Shown: piece by piece, positions 1 through 8,132 of the stretch
Layout: every line of letters starts with the position of its first letter
How positions within the stretch are numbered: position 1 is the first letter of the stretch
Assembly (NCBI RefSeq): GCF_037120725.1
Contig: NZ_JBBAXC010000013.1
Coordinates: 62,001-126,000, forward strand
Reading direction: 5' to 3'
Source: Bacillus spongiae
GTDB lineage: Bacteria > Bacillota > Bacilli > Bacillales > Bacillaceae_K
DNA length: 64,000 nucleotides
Translations under genes and position numbers: made by a program
Notes under the pieces: generated by a model
The model's input: only the letters and a program-made list of their open reading frames with translations
Database searches by the model: none
Told to the model about the DNA's origin: nothing

Positions 1-957
1 AAAAAAAGAGACAAATAAACACTAGTTGAAGGATCAGTCGAAGTACTTGAAGCACGAATTAAACAGCTTGAAATGGAAAATGAGTACTTAAAAAAGTTGA
101 ATGCCTTAGTTCAAAAGAAGGAAAAATCACCAAACGAGACAGAGAAAAACTAATTTATGAGTTGAGGCATAAATATTTCTCGAAGGCACTTGTGAAGCTA
201 GCTTAAACCAAGCCCTTTCAAAATGCGCTGAACCTTCTTGTGATTTACTTTCGACCACGATTCGCTAGCTCATCACGAATGCGACGATAGCCATAACAAC
301 CTTCATTTCCCTCAAATATCGGCTTAATTTCATCCTTCAAATCGGAATCTGAATTTGGGCGATTCATTTTTTTACTAAATCATACTACGTGCTTTGTAAT
401 GTGTTGTACGTATAAAAAATATAAGTCTTATAAAGGGATGGTCGGTAAAGTTGCCCCAAACATTTTAGAACGTAATTTTAAGGCAGAAGCACCGAATCAA
501 AAATGAGTAACCGACATCACAGAGTGAATATTATTTGGTAAGAAACTTACTTATCCCCTGACTTGTTTAACGGTGATATTATTACATACACAATCGGCTC
601 TAGACCAACGTATACACTTGTTTCAGAAATGTTAGAGAAAGCTTTAGAATGTCTACCTGAGGCTCATCAGCTACTGATACACTCGGATCAAGGGTGGCAT
701 TATCAAATGAAGCGATATATTCGTACACTTCAATCAAGCGGTATTGTGCAAAGTATGTCTCGAAAAGGAAACGGTTACGACATCGCAGTAATGGATCATG
801 AAATCAGAATTTCTGTATTTGAAAGAGTTTGAAAGTGTGGATCATTTTAAACTAGAATTAGAAAAATATATACACTACTACAATACGAATCGGATGAAGG
901 CTAAATTAAAAATGAGTCCGGTGCAATCCCGAACTCATTTTTACCAAGTTGCCTAAT
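1..957 (+). mobile_element. Decayed IS3-family (IS150-like) insertion sequence
   Basis: Scattered transposase pieces can be read here. Bases 20-150 (+) encode the end of an OrfA with a leucine-zipper-like stretch (ARIKQLEMENEYLKK), followed by the start of OrfB (ELRHKYFSKAL). Bases about 204-370 encode the next OrfB part on the minus strand (CYGYRRIRDELANRG, then NHKKVQRILKGLGL after a frameshift). Bases 421-955 return to the plus strand with the DDE region (KVAPNILERNFKAEAPNQK, HSDQGWHYQ, QSMSRKGNGYD) and the C-terminus (ELEKYIHYYNTNRMKAKLK-MSPVQSRTHF). In-frame stops and frameshifts make it non-functional. The left end may lie outside the window. Confidence 0.85.
421..955 (+). pseudogene. 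IS3-family OrfB transposase, DDE-domain remnant
   Basis: This is the catalytic half of an IS150-like transposase. The first catalytic Asp region (VTDITE) follows a TGA that replaces a Trp codon. A frameshift then leads into the open stretch 563-832, which carries the second Asp motif HSDQGW. The third catalytic region, normally around a conserved ENFF motif, is mutated and shifted (DIAVMDHEIRISVFERV). The C-terminal tail typical of the family (YIHYYN, MSPVQSRTH) follows in another frame up to about 955. Loss of the catalytic Glu context and several frame breaks show that this copy cannot transpose by itself. Confidence 0.85.
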
Positions 958-1005
958 GAAATAACCATGTCTAATATTTAGGGGTCAGGTCACTTCATTT
1001 ATAGG

Positions 1006-1659
1006 TTATCTTTCTTTTAACCTTTTTATCAGTAACTGTAACTCAGCCTCTGTACAATCCCCATAACCATATCTTACCTTTTCATAAATAGGAATAATTT
1101 CGACTGGCCCTTTGATTCTTTGAAACCATTCTTGAATCGTCTCTGCTACTCTTTTTCTCTTTTGGTCTACTAGATTTTCTTCCCATCTTTTCACATATTC
1201 TCGAACTTCATGAAGCTCTTCTGATCTTATTATGTGAGTATCTATTTCTACCGCCTCTACTTTACTAGATTCCTTCTTTACAGGTACGGACATTTCGTTT
1301 TGGCTCATCTCCATTTTTTTCTTCTTTACATGTCTTCTCCGGACGAAATAGACGGTGACAGCGATGAGAAGAAAAAGAATGATATAAATATATAGGGTTA
1401 GTTTGTCAGTTGAATTCTCTTCAGGAAAAGGAAAATCTACTTTTTTCCCTGTAGGAATTCCCTCTCTACCATTTGTACCGTTTTCAATCATAGTACCTTC
1501 ATCCGTTGGTTCCTCCCATTTTTGTTCTGAAGGTGGATCATTGGAAGAAAATGTTGATTTCACGTTATATGCGATCGTAGAGGTTACACTTGTTAACAGC
1601 AAACTTAGCAAGGAGGCCATTACAAATAAACAACCAATGATAAACCATTTATTCTTCAT
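1006..1659 (-). CDS. DUF4129-like membrane protein of the MoxR/DUF58 operon
   Basis: This 217-residue protein has an N-terminal hydrophobic segment (about residues 7-30), a polar extracellular stretch rich in Glu and Pro, a second membrane span (about 88-106) followed by basic residues, and a cytoplasmic tail. The tail ends in a helical domain (ETIQEWFQRIKG ... EKVRYGYGDCTEAELQLLIKRLK) resembling the C-terminal domain found in DUF4129 proteins. It is the last gene of the operon with the DUF58 gene 12 bases upstream. In related operons a transglutaminase-like gene usually accompanies these genes; here the operon is followed directly by IS debris. The DUF4129 label is based on context and tail shape, so it is moderate. 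Confidence 0.55.
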   Translation of the reverse strand: MKNKWFIIGCLFVMASLLSLLLTSVTSTIAYNVKSTFSSNDPPSEQKWEEPTDEGTMIENGTNGREGIPTGKKVDFPFPEENSTDKLTLYIYIILFLLIAVTVYFVRRRHVKKKKMEMSQNEMSVPVKKESSKVEAVEIDTHIIRSEELHEVREYVKRWEENLVDQKRKRVAETIQEWFQRIKGPVEIIPIYEKVRYGYGDCTEAELQLLIKRLKER

Positions 1660-1671
1660 TTTCTTCCTCCA

Positions 1672-2772
1672 TTACGGCTTGACCTGGGTCCATTGAATGC
1701 GTCTAGCTTCGGACGCTGTCCCGACTACTAACATTATGGAGTGCGGATTTTTTACTCGACATACATAATCAAAAAAATGATTCGTAGAAAGGAAAACGCC
1801 CTTTGTATCTATTAAAGTGGTTGTTTGAATGAGTTTCTTAATATCAGTCTTGTTCGAATCATGTTTCACATGCAAAATACCTTCCGTTTGTGTGGAATAA
1901 TTGACAAATAACTCAACATCACATCCGTCCCTAGCTAATAAAGTACATATGGAGACGGTGTATTCAATCAACTCCTCCATGTCCTTTCGAAGATGAAAAA
2001 AGCCATTCCCTACGAAATTGAGGAGGATGGAGTAAACATTTCCATGGACTCTTTCGTATTTTTTAGCCATCATTCGATTTTCTTTCGCTGTCGCTAACCA
2101 GTGTATATGCCGAAAACTTTCATTTTCATAGTCCTTCGTTCCAATGATGTTTGTTTCATCAAAAAAGGGAGAAAATGTTGTTGTTTTATACCCTGGGATT
2201 AAAGATTGTAAATGCAGCTTACTTAATTGATTAAATCGAGGAAACACCTCAAATTCAGGATATCGACTCTCCGGATAAATCAGTCTATATGCGGTTAATC
2301 GGAAAGGATCATACAATACAATTTCAAGATGGGATAATGTGTGATACCCTCTACTCTTTGCTTTGAGTTTAAAACGAAGAAGCTTTCTCGATTTAGGTCG
2401 TAAATATAGGGTCATCTTATGAAAGCTACTTTCCTGTTCATTACCGTCGACAAACACCATCTTTTTTTCGTTCTCACTCTCAAGGATTACTTCTGTTTGA
2501 AACAAAGGGAATGCGGAATCATTCACCACTTCGATGAAATACTCTTCTACATCTTCTACACTTGAGGAAAGTGTATATTGTTTCAATTTCCAGTGGATTT
2601 GTCGATAGGTGATAGAAAGGTAAATTCGCGAGAATAATACAAGTATCATCAGCAGAGCTAATAAAAACATCACAGAGGTGTATGGAAAAAAGCTAAGTAT
2701 AAGAAAAAGAAGGGCCGTGACACATAGAGTAATAGAAGATGAAAAGATTGTTTTCTCTACTTTTTTCTTCAT
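1672..2772 (-). CDS. DUF58 domain protein
   Basis: This is a 366-residue DUF58 (vWA-like fold) family protein. Two adjacent membrane helices (about residues 12-52) are followed by a beta-rich region. The signature region of the family, RHIHWLATAKENRMMAKKYE, sits near residue 225, where family members have R-x-I-x-W-x-x-[TS]-A-[RK]. Its start overlaps the end of the moxR gene by 4 bases (ATGA type), implying translational coupling. DUF58 proteins accompany MoxR ATPases in many bacteria and are thought to act with them in envelope or maturation processes; the precise substrate is unknown. Confidence 0.88.
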   Translation of the reverse strand: MKKKVEKTIFSSSITLCVTALLFLILSFFPYTSVMFLLALLMILVLFSRIYLSITYRQIHWKLKQYTLSSSVEDVEEYFIEVVNDSAFPLFQTEVILESENEKKMVFVDGNEQESSFHKMTLYLRPKSRKLLRFKLKAKSRGYHTLSHLEIVLYDPFRLTAYRLIYPESRYPEFEVFPRFNQLSKLHLQSLIPGYKTTTFSPFFDETNIIGTKDYENESFRHIHWLATAKENRMMAKKYERVHGNVYSILLNFVGNGFFHLRKDMEELIEYTVSICTLLARDGCDVELFVNYSTQTEGILHVKHDSNKTDIKKLIQTTTLIDTKGVFLSTNHFFDYVCRVKNPHSIMLVVGTASEARRIQWTQVKP

Positions 2773-3692
2773 TTTGCCTCAACAGGAACTGGCGAGTGAT
2801 CCAAGATCTCCTGGATGACATGTCTTTTCGTTGTTTTCACTTCCCCCTCTACGTTCAACACGATTCGATGGGCGAGTAAAGGAAGGGCCAGTTCTTTCAC
2901 ATCTTCTGGATTACAAAACTCTCTACCATGAATGTAGGCTCGAGCTTGAATCGCTCTCATATAGGCAAGCGAGCCGCGAGGACTTACACCGATCTCAATA
3001 TATTTATGATTCCTTGTCCTTTGAATAATCCCTAATAAATAATCTTCTACATCATCTGAAACTAAGACTTGCTTCATTTCTTCTTTCATGTTTATAACAT
3101 CGGCTATCGTCAAAACACTCTGAATGGTATCAATCGGATTGGAGGTTTTAAATCGCTTAAGCATCTTTTTTTCATGCTCAACTGAAGGATAGCCTTGCTG
3201 AATCGTTAATAAAAAACGGTCCAATTGTGCGTCAGGTAAGGGGAAAGTACCAATTGAATCAAAAGGGTTTTGAGTTGCAATCACGATGAAAGGCTTTGGT
3301 AGAGGATACGTTACGCCTCCTAACGTTACATTTTTCTCTTCCATTAATTCAAGTAAGGCGGATTGTGTCCTCGGAACGGCACGATTAATCTCGTCAATTA
3401 ATAAAACATGACTGAAAACCGGTCCTTTTCTCACCTTGAAATCACTCGTTTTCATGTCAAAATATTCTTGGCCAAGGATATCGGAGGGCAAAGTATCAGG
3501 GGTGAACTGCAGACGACTAAAGGTGCCCTCTACACTTTTTGAAAAGCATTTTGCCATCGTTGTTTTCCCAGTTCCTGGGACATCCTCTAATAATATATGC
3601 CCATCACTGAGAAGAGCAATCATCATTAGTTCAATTTCAGCTTCTTTATCAATCATGACTTTTGAGATGTTTTCTTTTAATTGATTAAACAT
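2769..3692 (-). CDS. MoxR-family AAA+ ATPase
   Basis: This 307-residue protein is an AAA+ ATPase of the MoxR class. It has a Walker A motif (EDVPGTGKTT, about residues 37-46), a Walker B motif (VLLIDEINRAVPRTQSALLELMEE family signature, about 97-120), sensor I (IATQNPFDSIGTFPLPDAQLDRF) and a C-terminal lid with the conserved SPRGSLA. The length is usual for the family. A strong ribosome binding site (AAAGGAGG) lies 5 bases before the ATG. It is the first gene of the operon with DUF58 and the DUF4129-like gene, and MoxR proteins are regarded as chaperone-like ATPases acting with DUF58 partners. Confidence 0.95.
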   Translation of the reverse strand: MFNQLKENISKVMIDKEAEIELMMIALLSDGHILLEDVPGTGKTTMAKCFSKSVEGTFSRLQFTPDTLPSDILGQEYFDMKTSDFKVRKGPVFSHVLLIDEINRAVPRTQSALLELMEEKNVTLGGVTYPLPKPFIVIATQNPFDSIGTFPLPDAQLDRFLLTIQQGYPSVEHEKKMLKRFKTSNPIDTIQSVLTIADVINMKEEMKQVLVSDDVEDYLLGIIQRTRNHKYIEIGVSPRGSLAYMRAIQARAYIHGREFCNPEDVKELALPLLAHRIVLNVEGEVKTTKRHVIQEILDHSPVPVEAK

Positions 3693-3844
3693 GAAATCCT
3701 CCTTTAAATATCAATGAAGTAATGCGTTGACATCGTAAATAATTAAGTAAGAATTAAAAAACCGAGGTGTGTCTCTTTGAATAGTTATCAATTCAGGTCA
3801 CTTATATTCTTAAAGGAATTATGTATCGAGTGACAGCATTCTAT

Positions 3845-4633
3845 TTACCTTCCTCTGTATGTCCTCTCAGCAAAATATAATTTTTTCATATTTTTTACAA
3901 TCTCCTCTTTATAGTCAGACAGTTGGGGAATAGCATACCCGACAAATACGGGAGACGTCACAAATCTAGGCATGATTTTTATGTAAATGTGCTCATCAAG
4001 TTGGTAAAAAAACAAATTATAACTAGTACATCCAATATGGTTTAATAAAAAATGGGTACAATGTTGCATATATTTGGCCATCTGATCAATATCGTTGATC
4101 CCATAATGTTCATCCATTTTTATATTTAATTCTGTAAACCCTACTAAAGGGAAATCGGAAATGGTTAAAGACATCTTTCCAACTTGATCAATAATATCGC
4201 CACTAAAATGCTTCATTTTTATCTTATTTTTGTAATCAAATTTTTTCAGACCAACAATTTGCATATGAGGATGTCTTATCGTTCCACCTGATAGCGGTCC
4301 GTGGTTTTTGTATAGTATTACGGATGCATAATCCCCACTTTTCTGCATATCAAGCCATTTTCTCAATGCAAATCTTAGCAATTTTCTAAGATGGCTCTCT
4401 TCATACTTTGAAAGCTCTGATTCACATTGATCCGTTTCAATAATAATGGTTTGATACGTATCTACTAAAGTAGGGTATTTATTTTCCAACCATATGATTG
4501 ATCCCTCTCTGTCTAGTATATTTGTTAAACTCTCCGTCTCACAAAAAGGACAAGTAGAATCACGATTTACAATGCTTTCAGGTTTATTTTTCGCCAAACT
4601 AGATTTAAACAAAAGAAGCTCTTCTTTACCCAT
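3845..4633 (-). CDS. DUF4931 / GalT-like HIT superfamily protein
   Basis: This protein of about 262 residues carries a CPFC zinc-type pair near the N-terminus (about residue 29) and an HPHMQ motif in IRHPHMQIVG, which matches the H-x-H-x-Q active site of galactose-1-phosphate uridylyltransferase-like HIT enzymes. It fits the DUF4931 family of Bacillus. The longest open frame starts at a TTG 12 bases upstream, but the ATG at 4633 is preceded by GGGGG with good spacing and is preferred. The gene stands alone on the minus strand. A nucleotidyl-transfer or hydrolysis role is family inference; the substrate is not known. Confidence 0.7.
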   Translation of the reverse strand: MGKEELLLFKSSLAKNKPESIVNRDSTCPFCETESLTNILDREGSIIWLENKYPTLVDTYQTIIIETDQCESELSKYEESHLRKLLRFALRKWLDMQKSGDYASVILYKNHGPLSGGTIRHPHMQIVGLKKFDYKNKIKMKHFSGDIIDQVGKMSLTISDFPLVGFTELNIKMDEHYGINDIDQMAKYMQHCTHFLLNHIGCTSYNLFFYQLDEHIYIKIMPRFVTSPVFVGYAIPQLSDYKEEIVKNMKKLYFAERTYRGR

Positions 4634-4941
4634 CTTTACCCCCAATTATTTCGTTTTTTATCGCTCACTACTTCACGGTGCCTTTTCCTCAAATTCTTTC
4701 TGATTGACACGAGTGCATTTTAACAGATTGTTGTGTTTCTATCGTTTTCTCAAATGGAAGGTGGTTTTCAATAACTGTATGAGGGAAGTGAAATACTTGA
4801 CATGAACGTGCCATCGAAAGCAGGAAAGATAACCTAACCTTCTCAACTATCACTATTGCTTTGCTAAGCGATATTAACATCAATTTATAGTAATTATACC
4901 ATTATTTAGGTAGTTAATATCTAGATAATATTTTTATGAAT

Positions 4942-4980
4942 AAAAAAATCCCTTATCTTAACGATAAGGAATCATTTTTT
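4942..4980. terminator. Bidirectional Rho-independent terminator
   Basis: A CCTTATC/GATAAGG stem with a 5-base loop is flanked by an A-run on the left and a T-run on the right, so it can act in either direction. No intact gene ends next to it. Confidence 0.7.
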
Positions 4981-5709
4981 TATTACGTTAGGAGACCCAA
5001 CCATATTCTAAAATCAGTACATTGTTTTACACGCTACACTCATTTTTCATCAATATATTACCTAGACTGATTTATGTTAGTTCCACTATTAACATAAATA
5101 CATCAACCATTTCCCCGTTCACTTTACACTTTATCCCTTCGAGTCCATAGACGATTCATGAAGTAAGCTCAAGTTTTACCATTTTCAGCTAGAATACTGT
5201 AATGATTGAACTAGTCTTCTCACTTCCTTACCTGCTAACCTTGAGTCTGAACGGTCAACTTCTGTCTCCATGGTTGGCCAAAAAAGGAAGCTATGAAATA
5301 AGGATTGTAACGAATGGATAAAAAAGATAACACATAAAATCCAATATCCATTCATTTTGCTTCATGTAGTTTTGTCAACTGTTTGTTTTTCCTATCGCCA
5401 CAACACTCACGTTTCTCTTCTTTCCCTAACACCTCACTATTCCATAATAAAATAGAAATGACTTGTCACACTATTAAACATGACCACCGGGATTTTTGCA
5501 GAAAACCGTTTTGCTTTGACGTTACCTTTTGATACTAAATACACTCATTTTCTGTAACAACTTGAATAAAAAACTTGGCAAAGGATCACAATGTTTCCAA
5601 AAGTACAATGAAACGTACGGTAAACGCTTACACTTATTAGTAAAGGGATTTCTCATTTCGCTCACCCTATGGAACGAACATGATTATGGCTGAGTCTCCT
5701 AACGTAATA
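4981..5709. repeat. 729-bp noncoding unit bounded by terminal inverted repeats
   Basis: The 16 bases 4981-4996 (TATTACGTTAGGAGAC) are the exact reverse complement of 5694-5709. The match continues imperfectly for about 12 more bases inward (CCAACCATATTC versus TCAGCCATAATC in the same orientation), giving roughly 25 of 28 identical. No open frame above 60 codons lies inside. The structure resembles a deleted IS or MITE-like element; no clear target duplication is visible because both flanks are T-rich. The element family is not recognised. Confidence 0.55.
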
Positions 5710-6090
5710 ATGTTTTTTAATTTCTTTACACTTATAGTATAGCACCTTACATCCCTTTCAATCAGGTCATGTGTGCCACTTTTGTGAACTTATTATATTT
5801 CTTTCTTAAGTGATATTAGTTCCTAGCTTATTTCGTTCTAGTAACCCATTGATTATTTCAGTCAGCAATCTATTGTTCAGATGACCTTTCATCGTTTTAC
5901 TCGATTTATGGCTATACATCTCATTCCTTGTTTTCAAATTTGCTTTCTATTTAAAACGGCATTGTAAATTGCTTTTATACCATTGGGACTTTGAAAAACC
6001 AACTGTTCAAATATATGAGTATAGGTGCAGTATGAGGTTGGCACATAGAAGCACTTTTCACTGAAAAGGAATAATGGTTCATAATCTTAT
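5710..6090. other. Intergenic stretch without recognisable gene
   Basis: AT-rich sequence between the inverted-repeat unit and the type I toxin promoter. No convincing start with a ribosome binding site, RNA fold or repeat was seen. Confidence 0.4.
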
Positions 6091-6092
6091 TT

Positions 6093-6121
6093 TTCGGAAA
6101 AATGTGGATTTGTGTTATAAT
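6093..6121 (+). promoter_or_regulatory. Promoter of the type I toxin gene
   Basis: A perfect TATAAT (6116-6121) with an extended TGn element directly upstream lies 65 bases before the toxin start. The -35 region (TTCGGA, 17-base spacing) is weak, as is usual for extended -10 promoters. Confidence 0.55.
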
Positions 6122-6185
6122 TGGTGAACAATAACAAATTTCTAAGGGTGGTCGGCCTTCATCTCCGAGAAAGGGGGTGAGGCCT

Positions 6186-6272
6186 ATGACGGTATTTGAA
6201 TCATTGATGTTTGCAGTAGCCTTTGCTGGGCTCGTAATGTCGATACTGTCTTTCAACAAGAATGACAAATAG
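6186..6272 (+). CDS. Putative holin-like type I toxin (Hol_Tox/TxpA-BsrG-like)
   Basis: The peptide has 28 residues, beginning MTVFESLMFAVAF and ending FNKNDK, with one hydrophobic helix and a short basic tail. The MTVFESLM opening closely resembles BsrG and TxpA of Bacillus subtilis (MTVYESLM, MSTYESLM), whose products are membrane toxins held in check by antisense RNAs. A very strong ribosome binding site (AAGGGGGTGA) precedes the ATG. The stop codon lies inside the stem of the transcription terminator, an arrangement seen in this toxin class. A candidate antisense promoter faces the gene from downstream. The action on membranes is inferred from the family. Confidence 0.82.
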   Translation: MTVFESLMFAVAFAGLVMSILSFNKNDK

Positions 6273-6313
6273 ACCGCCCTTTATCCTGAAATGATGGGTG
6301 CGGTCTATTTCTA
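6267..6313 (+). terminator. Terminator of the toxin mRNA
   Basis: An 11-bp stem (AAATAGACCGC with GCGGTCTATTT) spans the toxin stop codon. The outer TTT gives a short U-run on both strands, so the same hairpin may also end the antisense transcript. Confidence 0.65.
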
Positions 6314-6348
6314 ATGGGCCGATCCACTAAGGGAATCGTTATTGTGTT

Positions 6349-6383
6349 AGAGCGTCGGTGTAGCAGCACCTTCGCTCTTTCTT
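6349..6383 (+). terminator. Second hairpin downstream of the toxin gene
   Basis: An AGAGCG/CGCTCT stem with an inner GGTG/CACC stem is followed by TTTCTT. It is a second possible terminator on the plus strand and would also be a structured element within the antisense RNA. Confidence 0.5.
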
Positions 6384-6413
6384 ATTGTATGCCAGAATTG
6401 TTTGTCTATGATT

Positions 6414-6442
6414 AGAATATCATATTTTTTTGTAATGTTCAA
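6414..6442 (-). promoter_or_regulatory. Candidate promoter of an antisense RNA (antitoxin)
   Basis: On the minus strand TTGAAC (6437-6442) and TATTCT (6414-6419) are separated by exactly 17 bases. Transcription would start near 6407 and run leftwards over the 3' end of the toxin gene, as RatA does for txpA. Each hexamer matches the consensus at four of six positions. Confidence 0.5.
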
Positions 6443-6624
6443 AGAACGATTGGATTCTACCTCTTTTTGGTTCATAAAAACTGATCATAAATGCAAAAAA
6501 CGTTCGATGAATCCCCCTACCACTTCAACCATTCTTTCGTTGTCATTTTGACAATATACATTTTTTCGACTATTTTCTTCTTCTAGAAGATAGCAGTTCG
6601 CCAACTAGATTGGATGGGGTTGTT

Positions 6625-6785
6625 TAGAAGTCTATCGTTTAGATAAAGACTAAATGAGAAATGAGCAATTTAAGAAGAAACTACAGAATTACATACATTA
6701 CTTCGACAACACATAAATAAACGAAAAATGAAAAGGCATGAGTCCGTTAAAAACTCGAACTCACACCGTAAAAGGTATTATCGTA
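6625..6785 (+). mobile_element. C-terminal scrap of an IS3-family transposase
   Basis: The translation contains FKKKLQNYIHYFDNT, a broken NEK-stop-KG segment and MSPLKTRTH. These align by eye with ELEKYIHYYNTNRMKAKLKMSPVQSRTH in the remnant at the left edge of the window. Stops interrupt it and only the last 45 or so codons remain. Confidence 0.6.
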
Positions 6786-6827
6786 AAACGTGACTACCTA
6801 TTTAGGGTCACATCCTCATATAGAAGT

Positions 6828-7616
6828 TTATTCATAAGCGCTAATAGCATTCTCTTTTACTTCTGTTGGAATCTCTACTTTATCCTTTTCATTTGTTTTA
6901 TAATCTGCTACAAGACTCGATGCGATAGTAGTTGTTTCACCGTCTAATGTTTGCTCATATTTCACTTCATACTCAATATGTTCCAAGTAAAATTCCTCAT
7001 CATACGTTGTTACATATTCAAACGAAATGATCTCTGTTATGTCTTTATTGAATCCATTTTCCGAGAATACTTCCTCTATGAATTTGAGTAAATCTTCATT
7101 AGTTAAATCTGAATTATCTACAGCTAAATTATATTTTTTATCCTCTTTTTTAATTATAAAAACATCTGTATGTTCTTCTAAAGCCTTAATATAGTCTTGA
7201 TAAGATTCATTAAAACCAGCTGCAGAAAAATCTTCTCCTAACTCCTCAATTGGTCCATAAACCCATTCTTCTTCAGGTATTTTCACATAAGCTGTTTCGC
7301 CATCTGCATATATTTCTGTTTCGCCTTCCACATCAGTCATTTTTGCATACGCCACAGAAGTATCATTCACTGATTCCATTGTAAGCGAATTAGTCATCTC
7401 TTGTTCATTCGATTCGATTGTTGATGTTGCTTCAGTCACCATTTCCATACTCGTAATTTCTTTTTCTAGTGCTTTTTTCACTAGTTCTTCCTTTGTAATT
7501 TCTTGTTTTTTATCTCCTTCTTCTTTACCAGCTTCTTTTGAGGTAGATTCATTGCTACACGCAACACTTAAGATCATTAATAAAAACATGATTCCAGCTA
7601 ACTTGATTACTTTCAT
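6828..7616 (-). CDS. DUF6612-like lipoprotein
   Basis: This 262-residue protein has a typical lipoprotein signal (hydrophobic core, then LSVAC with Cys at about residue 20), a charged Lys/Glu-rich linker, and a domain with alternating strands (TEIYADGETAYVKIPEEEWVYGP). The latter fits the DUF6612/LppX-like lipoproteins common in Bacillus, which are thought to bind a hydrophobic ligand or sense the envelope. The start has a good ribosome binding site (TAGGAGATGAGAG). It is divergent from msrA, and its upstream region belongs to the duplicated intergenic block. Function unknown. Confidence 0.65.
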   Translation of the reverse strand: MKVIKLAGIMFLLMILSVACSNESTSKEAGKEEGDKKQEITKEELVKKALEKEITSMEMVTEATSTIESNEQEMTNSLTMESVNDTSVAYAKMTDVEGETEIYADGETAYVKIPEEEWVYGPIEELGEDFSAAGFNESYQDYIKALEEHTDVFIIKKEDKKYNLAVDNSDLTNEDLLKFIEEVFSENGFNKDITEIISFEYVTTYDEEFYLEHIEYEVKYEQTLDGETTTIASSLVADYKTNEKDKVEIPTEVKENAISAYE

Positions 7617-8131
7617 ACTCTCATCTCCTATACATTTTCATTATTTTACCAACAATAAAATACAACTAGATGATTATTTCTATTATTCAAAAAACGAATA
7701 ACACTCCCTCCTTCATTACTACTGGCTTACTTGAATTCACGAAGCTATACAAAACAGTAAGCATAAACAGATGTATAAATCCAAGAGGTTCATAGCATAA
7801 GAGGAAAGTTTTCGAATATGTAGTCCATCACTAAATTTTACCCTTTACGGGATAAACTAGCACTTTTCATCCTGAAGATAGAATAGAAAATCTACTAGCT
7901 CAACTCAATGTAGCAGTTTACGAAGGAATCACCCGTTATATTTAAAATGAAAATCCCTTTCCAATTGTAGGAATATAATGATAGGGAAAAGTATAACCTA
8001 ATAAACTAAAAAAAGCTATAGAGAAAAAGAGACACATTCTTTCCTCATTCTCAATCTTTTTTTTTGCTTTAACGGACTAAATACTGTAAAATCTGCACAT
8101 ATCATTTAATCATGTAACGGAGGTAACAATC
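7617..8131. repeat. Copy 1 of a ~500-bp duplicated divergent promoter region
   Basis: This spacer between the lipoprotein gene (minus) and msrA (plus) is nearly the same as 9792-10290. Long shared runs such as TAAGCATAAACAGATGTATA and CCAAGAGGTTCATAGCATAA occur in the same order and orientation. The copy includes the ribosome binding site of the left gene and the promoter and ribosome binding site of msrA. A 32-codon hydrophobic frame on the minus strand (MCLFFSIAFFSLLGYTFPYH...) is conserved in copy 2 but is of doubtful meaning. Confidence 0.9.
8064..8092 (+). promoter_or_regulatory. Probable msrA promoter
   Basis: TTGCTT (8064-8069) and TAAAAT (8087-8092) are 17 bases apart and lie 41 bases before the msrA start. 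The same two hexamers and spacing are retained in the second copy of the block at 10223-10251. Confidence 0.55.
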
Positions 8132-8132
8132 A

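Noticed and set aside
4689-4883. 64-codon minus-strand frame upstream of the DUF4931 gene
   Set aside because: No ribosome binding site and no protein-like pattern.
5975-6268. 97-codon minus-strand frame over the type I toxin
   Set aside because: It is the shadow of the toxin gene and its promoter, and it contradicts the strong plus-strand signals.
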